NCBI GenBank assembly: GCA_964356135.1
Contig: CAYHGV010000115.1
Coordinates: forward strand, 1-7,817
DNA from: CAYHGV01 sp964356135
GTDB taxonomy: Bacteria > Hydrothermota > Tepidihabitantia > CAYHGV01
Direction: 5' to 3'
DNA length: 7,817 nt
The stretch's first letter is position 1, and the number at the start of each line of letters is the position of its first letter. Below the pieces are notes generated by a model that saw nothing but the letters and a program-made list of their open reading frames with translations, had not been told where the DNA came from and did no database searches. Below, one piece after another: positions 1-6,313 of this stretch. The translations under genes and the position numbers were made by a program.

Positions 1-990
1 CCGGCTCCGCTCGGTGGGCACGAACCGGTCGAGCGCCGAGCGGTTTTGTAGCGTCAGGAGATAACTCCCGCCCTGCTTGCTGAACATACCGAAGGTATGC
101 TGGTTACTACCCGTTTTCAAACCTTCGGCGATTTCGTTCTCTGACACTTTTTTCGCCGTAAAGAATTCACCACTCCGTTTCAAAAACCGATCAAAGTCGA
201 ACTCCCCCAGATTAAAGACGAGCCGGTGGGTGGGCAGAATCAAAAGACCCGGGTCGGCTAAATTGACGAGCGTCACCATCCGATAGTTAAACGCCTCGGT
301 GCCTTTAAAACCGGGATACTCCCGGCGCGCTTCGTTCCGGTAGTTAAGCGAAGTCTCATACCGGTGGTGGCCATCGGCGATGAAGAAAACCTTGTTCTTC
401 AACACTTCTTTCACCTGCCGGATACTATCTCGCTCGGTGACGGTCCAGAGCCGATGAAGGGTCTCGTACTCATCGGTTACCGCTATTTCCGGTGGTTGGA
501 CGCACACCCGAGCGAAGAGTTTTTGAATCTGGTCTTCGGGGTCGGCGTAGAGCATAAACACCTGCTCGAAATTCTTCTTCGTCCGGCGCATCAAGGTGAA
601 TCGGTCGGCTTTCGGTTTCGACAGGGTTCGCTCGTGGGGCAGAATTCCGCCCTTTTCGAACTCCTCGAGCTCGACGACCGCGACAAACCCTTTGCGCACC
701 CTCGGTTCTCCTTTGAGCTTAAATTCCTGATGATAGGGGTAGAGAGCAGGCACCGGGTCTTTCACCAAAATGGACGAACTCACCCAATCATTGAAGGTCA
801 GTTCGGCTTCAGCGTACCGATCGGCATCACGTCCTAAAATCAGGCGGACATAGTTATACGGGCTTACATCGTAATACCTGGTTTGCATTTCGGGTGTGAT
901 CTTGTCGTAGGGCTGGGTGATAACCCGATTCAAATCGCCAATCTTCGACCGATTGTATTTGACGCCCGGAAATGGTGCGATCGTTGCCAT
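1..990 (-). CDS. DUF1015 family protein (COG4198), C-terminus cut off by window edge
   Basis: An open frame runs without a stop from the ATG at 990-988 to position 1, giving 330 residues of a family that I recall as usually 400 or more, so the C-terminus lies outside the window. Family signatures are visible: an N-terminal PFPGVKYN (residues 6-13), QPYDKI (26-31), NYVRLI (46-51), a conserved block HERTLSKPKADR (119-130), and the hallmark ADGHHRYET (205-213). No signal peptide or membrane segment is seen, so it is probably cytosolic. It begins 6 bp after the serA stop. A possible ribosome site (AAAAGG, 1001-1006 on the minus strand) lies inside the end of serA, so the two are almost certainly co-transcribed. 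The molecular function cannot be read from the sequence. Position in a serine operon suggests a role in phosphoserine or serine metabolism, which is inference. The family call is secure. Confidence 0.9.
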   Translation of the reverse strand, partial: MATIAPFPGVKYNRSKIGDLNRVITQPYDKITPEMQTRYYDVSPYNYVRLILGRDADRYAEAELTFNDWVSSSILVKDPVPALYPYHQEFKLKGEPRVRKGFVAVVELEEFEKGGILPHERTLSKPKADRFTLMRRTKKNFEQVFMLYADPEDQIQKLFARVCVQPPEIAVTDEYETLHRLWTVTERDSIRQVKEVLKNKVFFIADGHHRYETSLNYRNEARREYPGFKGTEAFNYRMVTLVNLADPGLLILPTHRLVFNLGEFDFDRFLKRSGEFFTAKKVSENEIAEGLKTGSNQHTFGMFSKQGGSYLLTLQNRSALDRFVPTERSR

Positions 991-996
991 GCGCAC

Positions 997-1899
997 TCAG
1001 CCTTTTAAGAGCGCATCCCGGACGAGTTCGGCAATCCCGACTCCTGCCCGCCGCTGTCCTTCCTCGGTCTGGGCGCCGATATGGGGTGTCGCAACGACAT
1101 TCTCCAGGGTCAAAAGCCGATTATCCTTGATTGGTTCGGTCTCGAAAACATCGATCCCGGCGGCTTTCACTTTGCCGCTGGCGAGGGCATCATAGAGCGC
1201 CGACTCATCGACAACACCGCCCCGGGCGCAGTTAATAATCACAACGCCGGGCTTCATTTTGTCGAACGCGCCTTTGGAGAGAATATATTTTGTTTCCGCG
1301 GTCTTCGGGGTATGGATTGAGATAAAGTCGGATTGTTTTAAAATCGTATCCAGATCGACGAGCTCACCCACATCCGAACTCTTGACATACGGGTCATAGG
1401 CAATGACTTTCATCCCCATCACCTTCACCCGTTTTGCGAGCTCGGTGCCGATCCGGCCGATGCCGATAATTCCGAGGGTCTTGCCAAAGAGCTCAAATCC
1501 ATGGAACCTCTTCTTTTCCCACTTGCCCTCACGCAAGGTGACCGTGCCCTGAACGAGGTTGCGCGCAATCGAAAGCATCATCCCTAAAGCGAGCTCGGCG
1601 ACCGAGACCGAAGTCGCGGCCGGGGTATTCATAACTTTAATATTTTTCGCCTTCGCCGCCTCGGCGTCAACGTTATCGAGTCCTACGCCTGCCCGGCCGA
1701 TAACCTTCAGGTTTTTGCCCGCCTCAATCACATCTTTCGTAACCTTGGTCGCGCTCCGGACAATAATCGCATCATACTCCGGAATCGTCTTGACGAGCTC
1801 TTCCGGTGGCAATCCGGGTTTTTCCGCAACCTCAAGCCCGGCTTTTTTTAAAATCTCGACTCCTTCTTGATCAATCGGGTCCGAAATTAAAACCTTCAT
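997..1899 (-). CDS. serA: D-3-phosphoglycerate dehydrogenase, short form without ACT domain
   Basis: Cytosolic NAD-dependent enzyme for the first committed step of serine synthesis, oxidising 3-phosphoglycerate to 3-phosphohydroxypyruvate. The 300-residue protein is a complete D-isomer-specific 2-hydroxyacid dehydrogenase. The substrate-side lobe carries GRAGVGLDNVD (68-78) and NTPAATSVSVAEL (91-103). The Rossmann motif GIGRIG is at 146-151, with Asp169 at the end of the second strand as expected for NAD. Catalytic residues appear as Arg226 (NCARGG), Glu255 (DVFETEP) and His273 (TPHIGAQT). It stops right after the dehydrogenase fold, so the ACT and intervening domains of long SerA forms are absent and ACT-mediated serine inhibition is not expected. 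A strong ribosome site, GAGGAGG (1904-1910, minus strand), sits 4 bases before the ATG. Other 2-hydroxyacid dehydrogenases share the fold, but the neighbouring aminotransferase favours SerA. Confidence 0.93.
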   Translation of the reverse strand: MKVLISDPIDQEGVEILKKAGLEVAEKPGLPPEELVKTIPEYDAIIVRSATKVTKDVIEAGKNLKVIGRAGVGLDNVDAEAAKAKNIKVMNTPAATSVSVAELALGMMLSIARNLVQGTVTLREGKWEKKRFHGFELFGKTLGIIGIGRIGTELAKRVKVMGMKVIAYDPYVKSSDVGELVDLDTILKQSDFISIHTPKTAETKYILSKGAFDKMKPGVVIINCARGGVVDESALYDALASGKVKAAGIDVFETEPIKDNRLLTLENVVATPHIGAQTEEGQRRAGVGIAELVRDALLKG

Positions 1900-2052
1900 T
1901 TTTCCTCCTCGAATTGAGTTAGTATTAGCATTGATGTAAACTGATTAATACTGAGGTAAACGGAGAGTGCCTATACATCTATTCTCAGTCTTCCTCAGTC
2001 TGAATCAATGCTGCATTCTTCATTTTTCTTTTCTCAGTTTCCACCAGTGCCC
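1900..2052 (-). other. Spacer between aminotransferase and serA, holding a large inverted repeat
   Basis: This 153-bp gap lies inside an operon whose next junction is only 6 bp, so it is unusually long. It contains the serA ribosome site (1904-1910) and the inverted repeat at 1927-2012. I see no hairpin followed by a T-run on the minus strand that would act as a terminator, and no convincing -35/-10 pair. It may still carry a secondary promoter, operator or processing site for serA. Confidence 0.5.
1927..2012. repeat. Imperfect inverted repeat with 29-bp arms built from 10-bp-spaced motifs
   Basis: The left arm (1927-1955, plus strand) and the reverse complement of the right arm (1984-2012) align without gaps and share 23 of 29 bases. 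The outer 9 bp are identical: AGCATTGAT at 1927-1935 against ATCAATGCT at 2004-2012. Each arm then carries ACTGA(T/G) twice at a 10-bp step: 1940-1945 and 1950-1955 on the plus strand, and 1994-1999 and 1984-1989 on the minus strand. The left arm reads as three related decamers from 1930: ATTGATGTAA, ACTGATTAAT, ACTGAGGTAA. The loop is 28 bp. The helical spacing suits side-by-side protein binding on one DNA face, and the symmetry would also let the operon mRNA fold into a long stem. Function unknown. Confidence 0.7.
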
Positions 2053-3123
2053 TTATTTCAGTCCTAATATCTCGTTGATATGCTTCATCAGTTCTTTGAT
2101 TTCGTCTAAGGTCAAATCCCCCATATGGGCGATCCGGAAGGTGAGCTCCTTCAATTTGCCGTAGCCGTTGGATATGGCAAAACCCCGCTTTCCAAGTTCG
2201 GAATTGAGGTCGGCGACGGTTATCTTCCTGGTATTATCAACGCAGGTTAGGCTAACCGACTCATAACCCGGCTCCGGGAACAGAGCGAAGTTTTTCTTTG
2301 CCCAATCGCGCACATAGCCGGCCATCTGGAGGTGGCGCTGGTAGCGATTCTCCATCCCTTCGGCAAGCATCCGGTCGAGCTGCTTATCCAGGGCGTAAAT
2401 CAGGGTAATCGCAGGAGTAGTCGGGGTCTGACGGTCCTTGTCGTAGCGTTTGAGCATCGCATCGAAATCGAAATAGTAACCCCGGTCGGTCATCGTTCTC
2501 GTCTTATCCAAAGCCCGCTGGCTGACCGTGCAGACCGCCAGACCGGGCGGCAGAGCGAAGCACTTCTGGGTCGAAGCCAGGCAGACATCGATACCCCATT
2601 TGTCGATCTCGAGTTTGTCGCCCGCCATCGAGCTGACGGTATCAACCAACCAGAACACATCCGGATAGCGCTTCATCACTTCGCTGATTTCCGCAATTGG
2701 CGCACGCACGCCGGTCGAGGACTCGTTATGGACCAGGGTGACCGCTTCAAACTTATCCTTCTTTAACTTATCTTCGATCATCTCCGGTTTTATCGCTTTT
2801 CCCCATTCGACCTCTAACGGTGTTGCGTCCTTTCCGCAGGCTTGGGCAATCTTAAACCACCGTTCACTGAACGACCCGTTAATGCATGACAGCACCTTGC
2901 TTTTAACACAGTTACGGATTGAACCCTCCATAATACCGGTGCCGGATGAGGTGAAGACGATCGCATGATTTTTGGTATCGAGTAAGGTTTTGAGCTTGTT
3001 GATGACGCCTTCGTACAGGACACCGAATTCCTTCATTCGATGGCCGATCATCGGCCGGGCCTGTTCCTTCAAGACCTCCTCCCGCACCTCGGTCGGGCCG
3101 GGAATAAATAATTTCTTATGCAT
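2053..3123 (-). CDS. Class V (COG0075, serine-pyruvate / alanine-glyoxylate type) aminotransferase, probable phosphoserine aminotransferase role
   Basis: PLP-dependent fold-type I aminotransferase of 356 residues, full length for the AGXT/PucG-like group and with no targeting signal. Visible landmarks are the N-terminal PGPTEV (8-13), the Ser-Gly-Thr-rich phosphate cup TSSGTGIMEG (58-67), HNESSTG (132-138), Asp161 in LVDTVSS for the pyridine nitrogen, the Schiff-base Lys187 in STQKCF, and Arg330 in FRIAHMG, which in this family binds the substrate carboxylate. It is not a classical SerC. As first gene of an operon with serA it most likely transaminates 3-phosphohydroxypyruvate to phosphoserine; I recall related archaeal enzymes reported to do this. 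A serine-pyruvate, serine-glyoxylate or alanine-glyoxylate activity is the alternative. Ribosome site AAGGAGGG (3127-3134, minus strand) lies 3 bases before the ATG, behind a consensus promoter. Family call firm, exact substrate uncertain. Confidence 0.88.
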   Translation of the reverse strand: MHKKLFIPGPTEVREEVLKEQARPMIGHRMKEFGVLYEGVINKLKTLLDTKNHAIVFTSSGTGIMEGSIRNCVKSKVLSCINGSFSERWFKIAQACGKDATPLEVEWGKAIKPEMIEDKLKKDKFEAVTLVHNESSTGVRAPIAEISEVMKRYPDVFWLVDTVSSMAGDKLEIDKWGIDVCLASTQKCFALPPGLAVCTVSQRALDKTRTMTDRGYYFDFDAMLKRYDKDRQTPTTPAITLIYALDKQLDRMLAEGMENRYQRHLQMAGYVRDWAKKNFALFPEPGYESVSLTCVDNTRKITVADLNSELGKRGFAISNGYGKLKELTFRIAHMGDLTLDEIKELMKHINEILGLK

Positions 3124-3146
3124 AAACCCTCCTTAGTTTTTGGTGC

Positions 3147-3174
3147 ATTATAACCCGCCTCGTTTAGTTGTCAA
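3147..3174 (-). promoter_or_regulatory. Consensus sigma-70 promoter of the serine operon
   Basis: On the minus strand, a perfect -35 TTGACA (3174-3169) and a perfect -10 TATAAT (3152-3147) are separated by 16 bp. Transcription would start around 3140 and give a leader of only about 17 bases before the ATG at 3123, just enough for the AAGGAGGG ribosome site. With so short a leader there is no room for a riboswitch or attenuator before the first gene. Confidence 0.85.
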
Positions 3175-3201
3175 CTATTCCGAATACCACCTTCTTGCTG
3201 C

Positions 3202-3304
3202 AGTCATTGCGAGCCGCAGGCGTGGCAAACCCTTTTATTTACAACTTTTATGAAATTGCCTGGTTTCGTCCGCCAAGGAGCGTAGCGGACTCCTGACAAT
3301 GACT
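3202..3304. repeat. Palindromic intergenic element, MITE- or REP-like
   Basis: The 103-bp element is bounded by a perfect 8-bp inverted repeat, AGTCATTG (3202-3209) and CAATGACT (3297-3304). An inner inverted pair, GGCAA (3224-3228) and TTGCC (3256-3260), flanks an AT-rich centre. The right half also carries a hairpin with a 6-bp stem, GTCCGC (3268-3273) and GCGGAC (3285-3290). Ends of the form GTCATTGCGAG with an internal GGCAA resemble a palindromic intergenic repeat type that I recall from many unrelated bacterial genomes. No transposase is encoded, so it would be non-autonomous. Copy number elsewhere in the genome cannot be judged from this window. Confidence 0.6.
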
Positions 3305-3341
3305 ATTTTTCGCACGGTTTCTTTAGCCTCGCCGAAAATAC

Positions 3342-3358
3342 CGACCCTACACGGGTCG
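3342..3358. repeat. Small perfect hairpin upstream of der
   Basis: CGACCC (3342-3347) and GGGTCG (3353-3358) form a perfect 6-bp inverted repeat around the 5-base loop TACAC. It lies about 85 bp before the der start and is not followed by a T-run, so it is not a typical terminator. It could be a protein site or part of a degraded repeat. Confidence 0.4.
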
Positions 3359-3407
3359 CACTACAGTTTTAATATGGAGGATAGAAAAACCCCACTTCCC
3401 CCTCACC

Positions 3408-3435
3408 TTGACAGTACCTTTTTAATTCATATCTT
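3408..3435 (+). promoter_or_regulatory. Candidate der operon promoter, possibly giving a leaderless mRNA
   Basis: A perfect -35 box TTGACA (3408-3413) is followed after 16 bp by TATCTT (3430-3435), which matches 4 of 6 bases of the -10 consensus. A start 7 bases beyond the -10 would fall on or next to the der ATG at 3442. The -35 is clear; the -10 is mediocre, so the exact start point is inferred. Confidence 0.5.
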
Positions 3436-3441
3436 AAAACG

Positions 3442-4716
3442 ATGACGGGAATTGCGGCAATCGTCGGCAGACCGAATGTCGGCAAATCGACCTTATTCAA
3501 TCGCATCGTCGGAAAGCGTGTTTCCATCACCTTTGAAGAACCGGGTATCACCCGCGACCGCATTTACAAAGAAGCCCGTTGGCAGGGAAAAGAGTTCATT
3601 GTTGTCGATACCGGCGGCCTGGTCTTAAACCCGGATGCCTCGTTACTGAAAGAGATACAACTGCAGGTCGAAGTTGCAGTTACCGAAGCCGATGTCATCA
3701 TCCTCGTCTGCGATGGAAAAGAGGGATTAACCCCGGTGGATGAAGAAATTGGCCGCAATCTCAGAAAACAAGCAAAGGAGTTTCTCTTAGCCGTTAACAA
3801 AATTGATGCCAAGTCTGGCCGCGCTACGGTTAACGAATTTTACAAGCTCGGCAGACCATACCCAATGAGTGCTGAACACGGAACCGGTGTAGCCGAATTG
3901 CTGGATGAGGTTGTCCGGCATTTGCCCGAGGTTGAATCCCGAGCCCAGGAAGCAATCCGCCTGGTCATCCTGGGGCGGCCCAATGTCGGCAAGTCATCTT
4001 TTTTGAATACCCTGGTAGGCGAATACCGGGCGATCGTTGATGAAAAACCGGGCACAACCCGTGATGCAATTGAAACCGACTTTTCAGTAGAAAATCAACG
4101 GTTTCGGATTGTCGACACCGCGGGCATGAGAAAAAAATCGAAAGTTACGGCCGATGTCGAGTATTTTTCGGTCATTCGGGCAATCAGTAATATTAAATCC
4201 TCGGATGTTGCAATCCTGCTCATAGACCTGACCGAAGGTCCAACCGGTCAGGACAAACGAATTGCGGCACTGGTCGAAGAAGCGGGAACAGGACTGGTAA
4301 TTGCCGGTAATAAGGTTGACAAACTCACCAAAGCGGAACGCACGACCGCTCGATCAGCCGTGAACGCGGCACTCGGTTTTGTCAACTACGCACCGTATAT
4401 CTTCACTTCCGCTACAAAAGGCGAAGGGATAGAAGCAACCATCATGGCGGCGACCGAAGTTTTTGCCGAAGCTCAAAAACAAATAAAAAATGACCTGCTC
4501 AAAACGACCGTTTGGAGAGAGATCGAACGACACCCCCCAAAAAACTGTGAAATTTTGTCCTTGCGCCAGTCCGGTAGCCAACCTCCCGAATTTACCGTCC
4601 GGGTTACCAAACCGAAGCTGGATGTCGGCTATATTCGGTTTATCAAACATCAGCTTCGAAACTACTTCGGCTTTCAGGGCAATCCCATCCGGATAAAAAT
4701 AGAACACCGAAAATGA
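3442..4716 (+). CDS. der: Ribosome biogenesis GTPase Der (EngA)
   Basis: Essential double-GTPase that acts in maturation of the 50S ribosomal subunit in the cytosol. The 424-residue protein has the complete layout: a first G domain with GRPNVGKS (9-16), Thr37 in ITRD, DTGG (56-59) and NKID (119-122); a second G domain with GRPNVGKS (178-185), Thr206 in TTRD, DTAG (225-228), NKVD (290-293) and SATKGEG (323-329); and a C-terminal KH-like domain (about 345-424) containing RHPP and FQGNPIRI. All GTP-binding motifs are intact. The start is well fixed: the protein begins just before the first P-loop as Der proteins do, and an in-frame stop lies at 3409-3411 with no other start codon between. No Shine-Dalgarno sequence precedes the ATG, unlike the other operon-leading genes here. 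Its stop overlaps plsY in ATGA. Confidence 0.97.
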   Translation: MTGIAAIVGRPNVGKSTLFNRIVGKRVSITFEEPGITRDRIYKEARWQGKEFIVVDTGGLVLNPDASLLKEIQLQVEVAVTEADVIILVCDGKEGLTPVDEEIGRNLRKQAKEFLLAVNKIDAKSGRATVNEFYKLGRPYPMSAEHGTGVAELLDEVVRHLPEVESRAQEAIRLVILGRPNVGKSSFLNTLVGEYRAIVDEKPGTTRDAIETDFSVENQRFRIVDTAGMRKKSKVTADVEYFSVIRAISNIKSSDVAILLIDLTEGPTGQDKRIAALVEEAGTGLVIAGNKVDKLTKAERTTARSAVNAALGFVNYAPYIFTSATKGEGIEATIMAATEVFAEAQKQIKNDLLKTTVWREIERHPPKNCEILSLRQSGSQPPEFTVRVTKPKLDVGYIRFIKHQLRNYFGFQGNPIRIKIEHRK

Positions 4717-5324
4717 CGTTCGCCCTGTCGCTGGTTCTGTCCTCTGCCCTTGGCTTTTTATCAGGCTCAATTCCTTTCGGCTACCTGATCGCCCGACTCA
4801 AAGGTATAAATATCCGGACGGTGGGAAGCAAAAATATCGGCGCAACCAATGTCTTTCGGGCTGTTGGTCCCGGCTATGGATTCGCAGTATTTATTCTGGA
4901 TGCAGCCAAAGGTTTCCTCCCGACCTTCTTCGCATCACACCTCGGCTTGATTCCAGTGCTGGTCGGAGGATCTGCCATCGTCGGTCATATCGTGTCGCCT
5001 TTTATGGGTTTTAAAGGCGGGAAAGGAGTTTCGACAACCTACGGCGTGCTGTTGGCGTTAGCGCCGCTCAGTTTCCTGGCAGGCATGTTGGTCTGGCTGA
5101 TTGCCGCTTTGATCTCCTCCCATGCGTCGATCGCATCCGTCACCTTTGCGGTCATGATGCCGGTGCTCGTCGGTTTCGCCAAGCTCATCCACCTTCCCGA
5201 AGGCCGCTGGGTAACTTTGCTCTTTACAGTAATTATAGCAACCGTTATAATCTTTACGCATCGCGATAATATTAAGCGACTAAGGAAAGGAGAAGAACCG
5301 AAGTTTCGGTGGAAAAAAAGATGA
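4713..5324 (+). CDS. plsY: Acyl-phosphate:glycerol-3-phosphate acyltransferase
   Basis: Integral inner-membrane enzyme that transfers an acyl group from acyl-phosphate to sn-glycerol-3-phosphate, giving lysophosphatidic acid, the first step of phospholipid synthesis. The 203-residue length is normal for the family. The N-terminus SGSIPFGYLIA (17-27) is typical, and the three cytosolic motifs are present: GSKNIGATN (38-46), GFKGGKG (99-105) for glycerol-phosphate binding, and HRDNIKRL (183-190). Hydrophobic segments at about 4-26, 54-74, 79-97, 111-135 and 142-181 fit the multi-pass PlsY topology. Lys40 replaces the glycine often found in the first motif. The start overlaps the der stop by 4 bases (ATGA, 4713-4716) with no clear ribosome site, so translational coupling is likely. 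The partner acyltransferase PlsX is not in this window. Confidence 0.96.
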   Translation: MTFALSLVLSSALGFLSGSIPFGYLIARLKGINIRTVGSKNIGATNVFRAVGPGYGFAVFILDAAKGFLPTFFASHLGLIPVLVGGSAIVGHIVSPFMGFKGGKGVSTTYGVLLALAPLSFLAGMLVWLIAALISSHASIASVTFAVMMPVLVGFAKLIHLPEGRWVTLLFTVIIATVIIFTHRDNIKRLRKGEEPKFRWKKR

Positions 5325-6313
5325 AGATCTCATTTTTAGGTGCCGGCAGCTGGGGACTGACGCTGGGAACCCTGCTCCTGCGTAAAGGTTACCAGCTACA
5401 GCTCTGGGAGATCAATCAAGAGCGGGTGGAGCGGATTAAACGAAGCCACCGGGCGGACGAGCTTTTACCCGGCTTTCCAATTCCGGATGAATTGGCAATA
5501 ACCTCCAATCTTGATACCGTATTAAAAAAACCAAACTTACTCGTCTTCGCCATTCCTTCTCAAGCAATGCTCGGCACGTTGGAGACGGTCAAACGAACAG
5601 CCCCCCGGTCGGTACCGGTGGTGAGCGTCATCAAAGGCATTGAAAATACAACCTTAAAACGGATGTCAGAGATCCTCGCCGATTTTGGCTTTGATAAAAT
5701 CGTTGCCATATCCGGTCCCTCCCTCGCCTACGAGGTTATCAAAGGGATGCCGACCTCGGTTGTCGCCGCTTCGCTTGATGGAAACTTAGCCTCCGAGGTT
5801 CAATCCGTATTCTCCCAGGAAACCTTTCGAGTATATACCAACCCGGATATCATCGGTGTCGAATTGGGCGGAGCTTTAAAAAACGTTATTGTCATTGCTT
5901 CCGGCATCTGCGATGGCTTAGGCCTCGGCGCCAATACCAAAGGTGCCCTCTTGACAAGAGGCCTGGCTGAGATTACAAGATTAGGTACGATTATGGGAGC
6001 TGATCCTTTAACCTTCTCCGGTCTATCCGGGATGGGTGATTTATTTACCACTGCTATCAGCCCCTATTCGAGAAACCGCGCGGTGGGCGAAGCACTTGCC
6101 AAAGGGAAAACCCTCAAAGAGATTCTCGCCTCAATGGTTATGGTGGCAGAAGGAGTCGATACGACGGTTGCTGCCGTACGATTGGCAAAAAAATACCAGA
6201 TCGAACTGCCCATCACCCAGGTGGTCTATCAGATCCTGATGGGCAAACTCGCTCCCCAGGACGGAATAAAGATGCTTTTAGAACGGTCGTTGAAACCGGA
6301 ACGATGGCGGTAA
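5321..6313 (+). CDS. gpsA: NAD(P)H-dependent glycerol-3-phosphate dehydrogenase
   Basis: Reduces dihydroxyacetone phosphate to sn-glycerol-3-phosphate in the cytosol, supplying the substrate of PlsY, the gene just upstream. With the ATG at 5321 it has 330 residues, normal for GpsA. The Rossmann motif GAGSWG is at 7-12, Lys105 lies in VIKGIE, SGPSLAYEV spans 131-139, catalytic Lys187 lies in VELGGALKNVI, and the C-terminal domain carries NTKGALLTRGLAEI (205-218), GLSGMGDL (234-241) and SRNR (250-253). I prefer ATG 5321 because the protein then starts directly at the Rossmann strand, overlaps the plsY stop in ATGA (5321-5324) as der and plsY do, and has GGTGG (5308-5312) at a usable distance. 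An in-frame GTG at 5309 would add four residues and cannot be ruled out. Confidence 0.96.
   Translation: MKISFLGAGSWGLTLGTLLLRKGYQLQLWEINQERVERIKRSHRADELLPGFPIPDELAITSNLDTVLKKPNLLVFAIPSQAMLGTLETVKRTAPRSVPVVSVIKGIENTTLKRMSEILADFGFDKIVAISGPSLAYEVIKGMPTSVVAASLDGNLASEVQSVFSQETFRVYTNPDIIGVELGGALKNVIVIASGICDGLGLGANTKGALLTRGLAEITRLGTIMGADPLTFSGLSGMGDLFTTAISPYSRNRAVGEALAKGKTLKEILASMVMVAEGVDTTVAAVRLAKKYQIELPITQVVYQILMGKLAPQDGIKMLLERSLKPERWR

Larger units (their letters stand above)
3124..3441. other. Divergent intergenic region between the serine and der operons
   Basis: This 318-bp stretch holds no convincing gene. From left to right it contains the ribosome site and promoter of the leftward serine operon (up to 3174), a palindromic repeat element (3202-3304), a small perfect hairpin (3342-3358), and a candidate promoter for der (3408-3435). 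The two operons diverge, so no terminator is expected here and none is evident. Confidence 0.8.

Noticed and set aside
364..837. A 157-codon open frame on the plus strand
   Set aside because: It lies antisense to the DUF1015 gene, whose family motifs are clear in the minus-strand frame; the plus-strand product has no recognisable motif.
1985..2023. A 12-codon minus-strand open frame before serA, as a possible attenuator leader peptide
   Set aside because: It is not enriched in serine codons, has only a weak purine stretch before it, and no terminator hairpin with a T-run follows.
2332..2766. A 144-codon open frame on the plus strand
   Set aside because: It is a shadow of the aminotransferase gene, which is complete and carries all PLP-enzyme landmarks.
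3374..3445. A 23-codon plus-strand open frame ending in TGA that overlaps the der ATG as ATGA, which could couple der translation
   Set aside because: It has no ribosome site, the candidate der promoter lies inside it, and so short an open frame is expected by chance. It remains the main alternative to leaderless translation of der.
4354..4770. A 138-codon open frame on the minus strand
   Set aside because: It is antisense to the end of der and the start of plsY, both well supported, and has no ribosome site or known motif.
5309..5320. GTG at 5309 as the gpsA start
   Set aside because: It adds four residues before the usual GpsA N-terminus, while ATG 5321 gives the ATGA overlap seen at the other junction and a better-placed ribosome site.
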